Assembly: GCA_947165115.1 (NCBI GenBank)
Contig: CAMUZD010000023.1
Coordinates: 1 to 12,242, forward strand
Direction of reading: 5' to 3'
Length of the DNA: 12,242 nt
Source: an uncultured Clostridia bacterium
GTDB lineage: Bacteria; Bacillota; Clostridia; Oscillospirales; Acutalibacteraceae
In this document: one piece after another, positions 6,545 to 12,242 of the stretch
How the letters are laid out: each line of letters opens with the position of its first letter
Numbering within the stretch: position 1 is the stretch's first letter
Position numbers and translations under genes: made by a program
The notes under the pieces: generated by a model
What the model saw: the letters and a program-made list of their open reading frames with translations, nothing else
What the model was told of the DNA's origin: nothing
The model's database searches: none

Positions 6545-7577
6545 ATTTATGGAGATTTATGAATTCGATTAGCCTTTGCCAGTCGAGGCGGCTGAAATAA
6601 TGCATGCCGGGGCGGATGTGCCAGCCGATATCGCCTTCGGGGAATTTGTCGTCAGTTTCGGGCAGGCGGTCGGGGCAGACAAGCCCGTTTTCAAATGCGG
6701 GCGAGGCCGCAACGCAGGAGAGAAACTCGGAAAGAGGATCTGCCCAGGCGTCCTCTTCGGCAGAGCCGACAAATACCCTGCGCGGTGCGATGGACGCAAT
6801 CAGATAATGCTGGTCAAATGGCATCTTATCCTCGTTATTCGCATATTTATAATAGTTTTCGCAGAACCAGAACGGGAAGCGCTCAACTATATCGGCGACT
6901 GTTTCTCCGCTCTTGCCCCTCTGGATTGCCGCTCCGCTGCAACCCGAGCCGTTTGAATATGCGAAGGCGAATCTCGGGTCTGCCGCCGCGGTGAAGAGCG
7001 CGGTCTTTCCGAGGCGCGAATGCCCGCAGACGCAGGCGCGGTCAAGGTCGAGAGTGTCGCCGAGCGTTTCGGCGTAATCAAGAGCGCGCATCGCCGCCCA
7101 CGCCCACATGGCGATTTTTCCCGCGCCGTCGGCAGGCCGCTTTCCGCCGGGATAAAGCACTCCGGCGAGGCCGTCCGTGAAATCGCCGTCATCGCTTGTG
7201 ATGTCGGTATAGCAGAGCGAAATCAGCGCAAAGCCGTTATCGATAATCTCCTCGGTCGGCATATATCTGTCGGGATTGTCGGGGCGGAAATTTATATGGA
7301 TAAAAAACGGGTATTTTCCCTTCGTTCTGTCGTTGGGAATCGTCGCGAGAATCGGGAATGAGAATTCTCCGCCCGCGACGCTGCATTTCACGGTGACTCT
7401 GTCGCAGTCGGCCTTGCCCGCGCAGAATCTGCGGATGGTATCCTTCTCGACATCAAAGCTTACCGAATCTGGCTTCGGCGGAAGGAAGCCGTAAACCTCG
7501 CGCTGCAGGATTTCAAGCATTTCTCCGCGGGATTTCAGAGGCGGAAGATTGCGCGAGGCGAGCAGTTCATTTAACAT
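6543..7577 (-). CDS. CE15-like glucuronoyl esterase / alpha/beta hydrolase, predicted cytoplasmic
   Basis: A 344-residue alpha/beta hydrolase resembling bacterial CE15 (4-O-methyl-glucuronoyl methylesterase-like) proteins, which cleave ester bonds between glucuronic acid and alcohols. Visible marks: FFIHINFRP (91-99), nucleophile elbow GHSRLGKTAL with Ser187 and the adjacent Arg188 of the SR motif, SNGSGCSGAA (208-217), GETVADIVERFPFWFCENYYKY (224-245), NEDKMPFDQHYLIASIAPR (248-266), SAEEDAWADP (272-281, candidate acid residue) and His326 in HIRPGMH. I chose ATG 7577, because the upstream extension to 7697 would cross the promoter and reads as unrelated hydrophobic sequence. There is no signal peptide, so it should act on imported fragments, unlike most exported CE15 enzymes. 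Assignment to CE15 proper versus a neighbouring esterase family is not certain. Monocistronic; convergent with the GH39-like gene and divergent from GH130. Confidence 0.8.
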   Translation of the reverse strand: MLNELLASRNLPPLKSRGEMLEILQREVYGFLPPKPDSVSFDVEKDTIRRFCAGKADCDRVTVKCSVAGGEFSFPILATIPNDRTKGKYPFFIHINFRPDNPDRYMPTEEIIDNGFALISLCYTDITSDDGDFTDGLAGVLYPGGKRPADGAGKIAMWAWAAMRALDYAETLGDTLDLDRACVCGHSRLGKTALFTAAADPRFAFAYSNGSGCSGAAIQRGKSGETVADIVERFPFWFCENYYKYANNEDKMPFDQHYLIASIAPRRVFVGSAEEDAWADPLSEFLSCVAASPAFENGLVCPDRLPETDDKFPEGDIGWHIRPGMHYFSRLDWQRLIEFINLHK

Positions 7578-7608
7578 TTCATCACGTCCCGTCAGTTTTT
7601 TCGATGAT

Positions 7609-7617
7609 ATTATACCA
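7609..7617 (-). promoter_or_regulatory. Extended -10 promoter for the CE15-like gene
   Basis: On the minus strand TGGTATAAT (7617-7609) is a perfect extended -10 element (TGnTATAAT). No good -35 is seen at the usual distance, which is acceptable for extended -10 promoters. The expected start near 7602 gives a leader of about 25 nt to ATG 7577. The ribosome binding site before that ATG is weak (ACGGGACGTGATGAA). Confidence 0.65.
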
Positions 7618-7653
7618 CAAATTCCGCAGATACAACAGATATAAATAACAGTA

Positions 7654-7682
7654 TTGACAACAGGTCGTAAATAAAATAAAAT
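7654..7682 (+). promoter_or_regulatory. Sigma-A promoter for the GH130 gene
   Basis: TTGACA (7654-7659), a 17-nt spacer and TAAAAT (7677-7682), with a start expected near 7689 and a leader of about 30 nt. Three AACAG copies (7634, 7647, 7659; spacing 13 and 12) run into this promoter. They could be a weak direct-repeat operator or chance. Confidence 0.7.
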
Positions 7683-7718
7683 ATCTATCGTAATCATACT
7701 TGTTAAGGCGGTGTTATT

Positions 7719-8669
7719 ATGGCAAAAATTATCGGCGGTTCGATTCCGGATTTACCCTGGGAGAACAAACCCGAGGGATATGAGTATCCCGTCTGGCGCT
7801 ACTCGGGCAATCCGATAATCACGCGCGACAATCTCTTCTTCGCAAACAGCATTTTCAATTCCGCGGTCGTTCCCTACGGCGACGGCTTCGCGGGCGTTTT
7901 CAGAGTTGACGACAGAACGAGAGACCAGATTATCGTTACGGGCTTCAGCAAGGACGCGGTCCACTGGGAGCTCAGCGAAAAGAAGATTTTCAACGGCTAT
8001 GACCCGAGAATCTGCGAAATCGACGGCAGATATTATCTGAGCTGGGTCAACCTCACGCCTCACGGCACAACCATCGGCATCGCTGTTACGGATGATTTTG
8101 AGACCTGGGAGCAGCTTGAGGACGCGACCTATCCCGTCGCGCGCAACGGCGTGCTTTTCCCGCGAAAGATAAACGGCGAATATGTGCTGCTTGTGCGCCC
8201 CTGCGACAGAGGCCACACCCCCTACGGCGATATCTTCATCCAGCACAGTCCCGACCTGAAATACTGGGGCAAATACAGATTCGTCATGGGACCGGTCAGA
8301 AACTGGGAGATGACGAAGGTCGGCGCGGGCCCGACTCCGATTGAGACGGATATCGGCTGGCTCGCATTCTATCACGGAGTTATCACGAGCTGCAACGGCT
8401 TCACCTACAGCATGGGCGCCGCGATTCTCGATATCGACGATCCCTCAAAGATGCTTCACAGAGCCGATTCCTTCCTGCTCGCGCCGCATGAATTATATGA
8501 GACCGTCGGCGATGTTCCGAATGTGGTATTCCCCTGCGCCGCGCTCACGGACGCCGATACCGGCAGAATCGCGATTTACTACGGCGCCGCCGATACCTCG
8601 GTCGCTCTCGCTTTCACGACCGTTGACGAGACGGTGGACTATATCCTGAAACACGATATGATTAAATAA
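7719..8669 (+). CDS. GH130 family glycoside phosphorylase (beta-mannoside phosphorylase type)
   Basis: A 316-residue five-bladed beta-propeller enzyme of GH130, whose characterised members phosphorolyse beta-1,4- or beta-1,2-mannosides (for example mannosyl-glucose or mannooligosaccharides) to mannose 1-phosphate in the cytoplasm. Visible family sequence: NPIITRDN (31-38), FNSAVVPYGDGFAGVFRVDDR (46-66), the catalytic-acid region GYDPRI with Asp95, NGVLFPRKINGEYVLLVRP (143-161), MTKVGAGPTPIETDIGWLAFYHG (198-220), and the C-terminal APHELYETVGDVPNVVFPCAAL and IAIYYGAADT segments. Arg160, Lys200 and His219 are candidates for the phosphate-binding set. Length matches the family, and AAGGCGGTG (7705-7713) precedes ATG 7719. 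No signal peptide. The exact GH130 subgroup and disaccharide are not decided by what I can see. Single-gene unit, divergent from the esterase. Confidence 0.9.
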   Translation: MAKIIGGSIPDLPWENKPEGYEYPVWRYSGNPIITRDNLFFANSIFNSAVVPYGDGFAGVFRVDDRTRDQIIVTGFSKDAVHWELSEKKIFNGYDPRICEIDGRYYLSWVNLTPHGTTIGIAVTDDFETWEQLEDATYPVARNGVLFPRKINGEYVLLVRPCDRGHTPYGDIFIQHSPDLKYWGKYRFVMGPVRNWEMTKVGAGPTPIETDIGWLAFYHGVITSCNGFTYSMGAAILDIDDPSKMLHRADSFLLAPHELYETVGDVPNVVFPCAALTDADTGRIAIYYGAADTSVALAFTTVDETVDYILKHDMIK

Positions 8670-8678
8670 GCAAAAATC

Positions 8679-8708
8679 AAGGACTTGGGCATTCGCTCAA
8701 GTCCTTTT
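8679..8708. terminator. Bidirectional terminator between GH130 and the (alpha/alpha)6 glycosidase
   Basis: The stem AAGGACTTG/CAAGTCCTT (8679-8687 with 8698-8706) extends inward by GGC/GCT and has a 4-nt ATTC loop. It is followed by TTTT on the plus strand and by GATTTTT on the minus strand, so it can serve both convergent genes. Confidence 0.88.
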
Positions 8709-8721
8709 GCTGTCTTTATTT

Positions 8722-10326
8722 TTATATGTCTACTTCCTCGCTTATCAGACGCAGATAAAGCGCGCAGGCGAGGCTGTTGTCGAAGATTCCGGGAGCGGAG
8801 CAGGATTTTATGTAATCCGCCTTCGTCCTGTCATATTCCTCGCTGAAACCGTATTTTCTGAGAATCTCGAGCTTGATTGCGGTCTGCTCGGGATTTACCG
8901 TTTCGAAGGGAACCACGATCTCTTCGACCATCTTTTTTGCATTCTCTTCGCCGATGTTTATTCCCGCCCAGAGGGGGATGAATGACGCAAACTCATCGGA
9001 ATTGTCAGCGTCGAGACGCGTCGCGTTTTCCATATTGAAATAGACGGTGTTGAAAACATTATTCTCTTTATCATAGAAATTCTTTATGATATTCTCTTCG
9101 AGGCGCGCGGCGTCCTCGGTCCATTTTTCAACCTTTTCCTCGAGGCCGAGCATAGTCGCGAGCTCGGCGGTAGCCCTGAGCTGGTCAAGGAAAAACGCGT
9201 TGACGGCGATAGTGATGACCGGGCGCTTTTCAATCTCCTCGAATATCAGGCCGCAGTCGGATATTCTCGCGGTCAGCCACCATTTATTATTTTCCTCAAG
9301 CGCGGGGAGAACATCCCAGCCGAAGCCGAAATCAAAATCTATCTCTCTGATTATCGCCCTGCCGAAAAGCGGATAGAGGCGGTAATCATTGCTCTCGAAA
9401 GTCGAGCAGAGCTTGCCGGAAATCTTGCCGTCCGCCCTTGATCTGCGGGCAATCTGCTTGATGAAATCCTTGCTGTTGTTGGTGCCAAGCAGGCCGTAGC
9501 CGAGATTGCCGAAAAAGACATCCCAGACGGAAGTGTATGCCTTCGTCCCTCTCGAGGGGAAGGGCGTCACGCAGTTTTCGAGCGAGCCCTGGGCCTTGGA
9601 ATAGTTGAAGAGCATGCCCTTGACCGCGCGGGCGATATTCTTTATCTCGGCCTCATTCTTCGCCTCATACTCAAATGAGCGCGAGTTGTTCCTGAGCCAT
9701 CTGCGGCAGAGAAGCGCCGCCTCGTCAACCGAAGCGGGCGAGGTCATGAGGATATTGCGCACATATTTTGAGGTGGCCTTGAGCGCCTCAAAATCGCAGG
9801 CAATGGCGATTTTGCCGTCTGCGCCGGCCCTGATTTTATAGCCGTCGGAGGTGTCGATAGTTCCGCTTATCGCGCGCACGCCGAAGATGAACGGGACGAC
9901 GGAATCGGGATCCTCGGGAGCCTGATTGAGCGAATAGCCGTGGAGAATCAGATACTCCTCGTCGGAGTCCGCTTCCTTCCATAAATCGGCGGTGCCCGAT
10001 GAGACGGAGGTCAGCATCCTGAGCTCGTCCACTCCCTCGCATTCAAACATGAAGCCGTCGTTTTTCCAGAAGGCGAGACGGCCCTTGTTGAATCCGAAAA
10101 TCAGGCGGTAGACGCTCGATTCCCTGGTATTCAGCGGATAGGGAAGGGAAATAAGCTCATTGAATATGCTTCTCGTGGCGGAATTGTAACTCAGCCAGAG
10201 ATTGCTCACGCCGTTTCTGTTGGGCGAAACGCACAGGCCGATTGTCGAAAACATCGGGCTGTAGCTGCTGTCCGGATTATTGAAGCCGGTAATCTTTTTA
10301 ATCTCTTTATATATAACTTCCTGCAT
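8722..10326 (-). CDS. (alpha/alpha)6-barrel glycoside hydrolase (GH37/GH63-like), family not fixed
   Basis: A 534-residue protein with an N-terminal beta-sandwich-like region (about 1-200) and a C-terminal (alpha/alpha)6 six-hairpin glycosidase domain (about 205-530). Barrel marks of the trehalase/GH63 group: PFPSRGTKAYTSVWDVFFGNLG (255-275, with Asp269 a candidate catalytic residue), FDFGFGWDVLPAL (331-343), ITIAVNAFFLDQLRATAELATMLG (371-394), EFASFIPLWAGI (445-456) and a final IFDNSLACALYLRL helix (514-527). I start it at ATG 10326, where GAGGAG (10338-10333) is ideally placed, not at 10356, which lies inside the promoter. There is no signal peptide, so it is predicted cytoplasmic. GH63-type enzymes remove terminal alpha-glucosyl or mannosyl units; this sequence is divergent and its substrate is unknown. 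Divergent from rfbA and convergent with GH130. Confidence 0.75.
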   Translation of the reverse strand: MQEVIYKEIKKITGFNNPDSSYSPMFSTIGLCVSPNRNGVSNLWLSYNSATRSIFNELISLPYPLNTRESSVYRLIFGFNKGRLAFWKNDGFMFECEGVDELRMLTSVSSGTADLWKEADSDEEYLILHGYSLNQAPEDPDSVVPFIFGVRAISGTIDTSDGYKIRAGADGKIAIACDFEALKATSKYVRNILMTSPASVDEAALLCRRWLRNNSRSFEYEAKNEAEIKNIARAVKGMLFNYSKAQGSLENCVTPFPSRGTKAYTSVWDVFFGNLGYGLLGTNNSKDFIKQIARRSRADGKISGKLCSTFESNDYRLYPLFGRAIIREIDFDFGFGWDVLPALEENNKWWLTARISDCGLIFEEIEKRPVITIAVNAFFLDQLRATAELATMLGLEEKVEKWTEDAARLEENIIKNFYDKENNVFNTVYFNMENATRLDADNSDEFASFIPLWAGINIGEENAKKMVEEIVVPFETVNPEQTAIKLEILRKYGFSEEYDRTKADYIKSCSAPGIFDNSLACALYLRLISEEVDI

Positions 10327-10356
10327 TTTTAACTCCTCACTCTTTCCGTAAAACAA

Positions 10357-10385
10357 ATTATATATTTATAGATTGGAATTGTCAA
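10357..10385 (-). promoter_or_regulatory. Consensus sigma-A promoter for the (alpha/alpha)6 glycosidase gene
   Basis: On the minus strand TTGACA (10385-10380), a 17-nt spacer and TATAAT (10362-10357) match both boxes exactly. The start is expected near 10350, giving a leader of about 24 nt that contains the GAGGAG ribosome binding site. Confidence 0.85.
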
Positions 10386-10411
10386 GTAAATCGGCGGTTA
10401 CAACACTGTAA

Positions 10412-10440
10412 TTGACTTTTTTTATTAAAAATGATATTAT
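10412..10440 (+). promoter_or_regulatory. Sigma-A promoter for rfbA-rfbC
   Basis: TTGACT (10412-10417), a 17-nt spacer and TATTAT (10435-10440), start expected near 10447. A second TATAAT at 10455-10460 lacks a matching -35. The pair AAGTAAAT (10384-10391) and ATTTACTT (10439-10446) forms an 8-bp inverted repeat spanning the divergent promoters; this may be chance in AT-rich DNA. Confidence 0.7.
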
Positions 10441-10462
10441 TTACTTAATATTTTTATAATGG

Positions 10463-10489
10463 GGAAGCCCGAGCAAATCGGGGTCTTCC
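10463..10489 (+). promoter_or_regulatory. Stem-loop in the rfbA 5' leader
   Basis: GGAAG-CCCGA (10463-10472) can pair with TCGGG and CTTCC (10478-10489), with a 2-nt bulge (GT) and a GCAAA loop. It lies between the predicted transcription start and the ribosome binding site AAGGAAG (10497-10503) and is followed by A7, not T, so it is not a plus-strand terminator. I do not recognise it as a known riboswitch. An mRNA-stabilising or translation-modulating role is only possible. Confidence 0.4.
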
Positions 10490-10510
10490 GCAAAAAAAGG
10501 AAGCGATAAC

Positions 10511-11449
10511 GTGAAAGGTATAATTCTTGCAGGCGGCTCAGGCACAAGACTTTATCCCCTTACTCTTGTCACAAGTAAACAGCTTCTGCCCGTTTACGAT
10601 AAACCGATGATTTATTATCCGCTCTCAACTCTTATGCTCGCCGGCATAAGGGATATACTTATTATATCCACCCCGACCGACACGCCGAAATTCCTCGAGC
10701 TGCTCGGCAACGGCTCGCAGTTCGGCCTGAATCTCAATTACGCGGTTCAGGACAGCCCCGACGGCCTCGCCCAGGCGTTCATCATCGGCGAGAGCTTTAT
10801 CGGCGACGACAGCGTTGCGATGGTGCTCGGCGACAATATCTTTTACGGCAGCGGCCTCGGCCATCTGCTGAGAATGGCGGCGAAGAACGAGGGCAGAGCG
10901 ACCATATTCGGCTACTATGTGGATAATCCGCAGCAGTTCGGCGTGGTTGAATTCGATGAAAACGGCGCGCCCGTCTCGATAGTCGAAAAGCCGGCGGAGC
11001 CCAAGTCGAATTACGCCGTGACGGGCCTGTATTTCTATGATAACAGAGTTGTCGAATACGCCAAGAATCTGACTCCCTCGGCGAGAGGCGAGCTTGAGAT
11101 TTCAGATATAAATCAGATTTATCTCGACAAGGGCGACCTCGATGTCAAGCTCCTCGGCAGAGGTTACGCCTGGCTCGATACGGGAACTGTCGATTCGCTC
11201 AACGACGCCTCGAATTTCATCAGGCAGATTGAGAAGCTTCAGGGCATCCAGATTTCCGCCCCCGAGGAAATCGCCTACAATATGAGATGGATAACCAAGA
11301 AGAAGCTGATTGCCGCGGCGAAGAAATACGGCAATTCGAGCTACGGCCAGCATCTGATGGCTGTTGCCGAGAGCAAGATTCTCTATTCATCCGACAAGCC
11401 CGGCGAGAGACCGCGCTGGGGCACCGAAAACGGAGTAATTTATGAATAA
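10511..11449 (+). CDS. rfbA: Glucose-1-phosphate thymidylyltransferase
   Basis: RmlA/RfbA, which makes dTDP-glucose from glucose 1-phosphate and dTTP, the first step of dTDP-L-rhamnose synthesis in the cytoplasm. The nucleotide-binding signature LAGGSGTRLYPLT (6-18), SKQLLPVYDKPMIYYPLSTLMLAGI (22-46), metal-site Asp108 in VLGDNIFYG, VEKP (158-161) and the second metal-site Asp223 in WLDTGT are all present. The start is GTG 10511 with AAGGAAG 7 nt upstream; the first residues MKGIILAGG fit the family start exactly. At 312 residues it is about 20 longer than typical RmlA: after the usual YGQHL helix (278-282) an extra tail ending GERPRWGTENGVIYE is present. Its stop overlaps rfbC by 8 nt, so the two are translationally coupled. 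Confidence 0.96.
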   Translation: MKGIILAGGSGTRLYPLTLVTSKQLLPVYDKPMIYYPLSTLMLAGIRDILIISTPTDTPKFLELLGNGSQFGLNLNYAVQDSPDGLAQAFIIGESFIGDDSVAMVLGDNIFYGSGLGHLLRMAAKNEGRATIFGYYVDNPQQFGVVEFDENGAPVSIVEKPAEPKSNYAVTGLYFYDNRVVEYAKNLTPSARGELEISDINQIYLDKGDLDVKLLGRGYAWLDTGTVDSLNDASNFIRQIEKLQGIQISAPEEIAYNMRWITKKKLIAAAKKYGNSSYGQHLMAVAESKILYSSDKPGERPRWGTENGVIYE

Positions 11450-11981
11450 AAAAGAAACCGCAGTTGACGGAGTATATATAATCGAGCCGAAGGTATTCGG
11501 CGATTCCAGAGGCTGGTTTTATGAGAATTATTCGACAAAGGCGTTCTCTGAAATCGGCATAGACACCGTATTCGTTCAGGATAACCGCTCGTATTCCGCC
11601 AGAAAAGGCACGCTCAGGGGGCTTCACTGCCAGAAGGCGCCCGCCGCCCAGGCGAAGCTCGTCTCCTGCACACACGGAGAAATCATCGATGTCGCGGTCG
11701 ATATCCGCAGGGATTCCCCGACATATATGAAGCACGTCAAGGTTCTGCTCTCGGCGGAGAACAAGCTCATGCTTTATATTCCGAAGGGCTGCCTTCACGG
11801 CTTTGTCGCGCTGACAGACGACGTGGAATTATCCTACAAGGTCGACGAGCTCTATTCCCCCGAAAACGACAGAAGCATAAGATACGACGATCCGGATATC
11901 GGCATTGACTGGGGAGAGGTTGAGCCCGTCCTCAGCGACAAGGACAGAAACGCGCCGCTGCTGAAAGACAGCGACGTATAA
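11442..11981 (+). CDS. rfbC: dTDP-4-dehydrorhamnose 3,5-epimerase
   Basis: RmlC/RfbC, the cupin-fold epimerase that converts dTDP-4-keto-6-deoxyglucose to dTDP-4-keto-L-rhamnose. Family marks: FGDSRGWFYENYS (19-31), the catalytic LRGLHCQ with His62, Lys72, the HGEIIDVAVDIRRDSPTY strand pair (78-95), IPKGCLHGF (113-121) and SYKVDELYSP with Tyr132 (131-140). The length (179) is normal for the family. The ATG at 11442 lies inside the end of rfbA (8-nt overlap). The remaining genes of the pathway, rfbB and rfbD, are not next to it; the next gene is unrelated. No convincing terminator follows; the gap starts with a palindromic repeat instead. Confidence 0.96.
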   Translation: MNKKETAVDGVYIIEPKVFGDSRGWFYENYSTKAFSEIGIDTVFVQDNRSYSARKGTLRGLHCQKAPAAQAKLVSCTHGEIIDVAVDIRRDSPTYMKHVKVLLSAENKLMLYIPKGCLHGFVALTDDVELSYKVDELYSPENDRSIRYDDPDIGIDWGEVEPVLSDKDRNAPLLKDSDV

Positions 11982-11992
11982 ATGATACTGTC

Positions 11993-12018
11993 ATTCTGAG
12001 GCATTTATGCCGAAGAAT
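11993..12018. repeat. Palindromic repeat of the ATTCTGA...GAAGAAT type
   Basis: The element consists of ATTCT/AGAAT arms (11993-11997, 12014-12018), a tandem GA/GA internal mismatch, and GGCAT/ATGCC inner arms (12000-12004, 12007-12011) around a short T/A loop. From memory, elements of the form CATTCTGAGCG...CGAAGAATC occur in many copies in gut clostridial genomes. Here it sits 12 nt after rfbC and has no T tract. Confidence 0.6.
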
Positions 12019-12036
12019 CGCAAGTTTACGAGTATG

Positions 12037-12068
12037 ATTCAGAATTAAGAGTTAAGAATTCAGAATTA
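12037..12068. repeat. Direct repeat ATTCAGAATTA (two copies)
   Basis: Two identical 11-nt copies (12037-12047 and 12058-12068) are separated by AGAGTTAAGA. The whole AT-rich block resembles dispersed intergenic filler common in related genomes (from memory); no coding potential. Confidence 0.6.
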
Positions 12069-12081
12069 TAATGCAATCGTA

Positions 12082-12104
12082 GGGGGCGACGACCGCGGCG
12101 CCCC
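12082..12104. repeat. GC-rich inverted repeat GGGGCG...CGCCCC
   Basis: GGGGCG (12083-12088) and CGCCCC (12099-12104) enclose a GC-rich 10-nt loop. The preceding ATCGTAGGGG motif resembles a dispersed repeat seen in many gut Firmicutes genomes (from memory). Confidence 0.45.
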
Positions 12105-12152
12105 GCCCCAAGGATATGCGGAGCATCATATAATCAAATAATCCGCTTGCCA

Positions 12153-12174
12153 CCCTCTCCGTTCTCGGAGAGGG
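12153..12174. repeat. Hairpin CCCTCTCCG-TTCT-CGGAGAGGG
   Basis: A perfect 9-bp stem with a TTCT loop. No T run follows directly (next bases CCAAACC), so it is not a standard terminator. It is probably a third dispersed palindromic element in this gap, 35 nt before the next gene. Confidence 0.6.
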
Positions 12175-12209
12175 CCAAACCGGAAATTTTTATTATACGG
12201 AGTTAATAC

Positions 12210-12242
12210 ATGTTTGCCAGAATCAACAGCATGGGGCTTTTC
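12210..12242 (+). CDS. YifB/ComM-type Mg-chelatase-like AAA+ ATPase (5' end only)
   Basis: ATG 12210 with GGAG (12199-12202) 7 nt upstream opens MFARINSMGLF, which runs off the window. This opening closely resembles the conserved N-terminus of YifB/ComM proteins (MFxKxxSxGLxGxxxxxVxVE...), AAA+ helicase-like ATPases linked to branch migration during natural transformation. Eleven residues are a thin basis, and the call rests on pattern recognition. No clear promoter is visible directly upstream; the gene may use a start within the repeat-rich gap or read-through from rfbC. Confidence 0.6.
   Translation, partial: MFARINSMGLF

Noticed and set aside
7578..7697. 40-residue N-terminal extension of the CE15-like protein giving a membrane segment
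   Set aside because: It would overlap its own extended -10 promoter and the divergent promoter; the hydrophobic look comes from translating AT-rich intergenic DNA.
7752..8375. 207-codon minus-strand open frame inside the GH130 gene
   Set aside because: Opposite-strand shadow of a strongly supported gene.
10327..10356. 10-residue extension of the (alpha/alpha)6 glycosidase
   Set aside because: The ATG at 10356 lies upstream of the predicted transcription start and lacks a ribosome binding site, whereas GAGGAG precedes ATG 10326.
12129..12134. TATAAT as a promoter for the YifB/ComM-like gene
   Set aside because: No -35-like hexamer at 16-18 nt upstream; the sequence there is GC-rich repeat.
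12153..12174. Hairpin as an rfbC terminator
   Set aside because: No T run follows and it lies about 170 nt beyond the rfbC stop; better seen as a repeat element.
1..12242. CRISPR array, tRNA, rRNA, transposase or prophage genes
   Set aside because: No regularly spaced repeats, cloverleaf sequences or recognisable mobile-element proteins were found on either strand.

Overview
The window looks like a chromosomal segment of a Gram-positive gut-type bacterium of the Clostridia (Oscillospirales-like). This is inference. It rests on strong AGGAGG-like ribosome binding sites, near-consensus sigma-A promoters (TTGACA/TATAAT), moderate GC with AT-rich gaps, a GPH transporter next to many carbohydrate-active enzymes, and palindromic intergenic repeats of a style common in gut clostridial genomes. 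No RNA gene, insertion sequence or CRISPR array was seen.

Layout. Positions 1-52 hold the acidic tail of an upstream gene. It overlaps by 8 nt a GPH-type sugar/cation symporter (45-1547), which is followed 13 nt later by a secreted LCAT-like lipase/acyltransferase (1561-3027). A bidirectional terminator separates these from a membrane-anchored endonuclease/exonuclease/phosphatase-fold enzyme on the minus strand (3082-3996). From 4100 to 10326 there are four single-gene carbohydrate units on alternating strands: a GH39-like glycosidase with two CBM-like modules (+), a CE15-like esterase (-), a GH130 glycoside phosphorylase (+) and an (alpha/alpha)6-barrel glycosidase (-). Convergent pairs share short hairpin terminators, and divergent pairs share 100-190 bp gaps with back-to-back promoters. 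The window closes with rfbA-rfbC (dTDP-rhamnose synthesis, 10511-11981), a repeat-rich gap, and the first 11 codons of a YifB/ComM-type AAA+ ATPase gene (from 12210).

How the genes may work together. The four middle genes suggest breakdown of plant or host glycans: an exported or anchored GH39-like enzyme outside, and a predicted cytoplasmic esterase, phosphorylase and exo-type glycosidase inside. Each has its own promoter, so they are a neighbourhood rather than an operon. rfbA and rfbC are translationally coupled and supply two of the four dTDP-L-rhamnose steps; rfbB and rfbD are not in the window.

Most notable points: the GH39-like gene has its start, hydrophobic leader and promoter in one frame and its catalytic domain in another, so it is frameshifted or wrongly assembled near 4160-4202. 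The EEP/GH39 divergent promoter region carries a perfect 18-bp palindrome containing both -35 boxes plus a second 12-bp palindrome. The gap after rfbC is a mosaic of small palindromic repeats.
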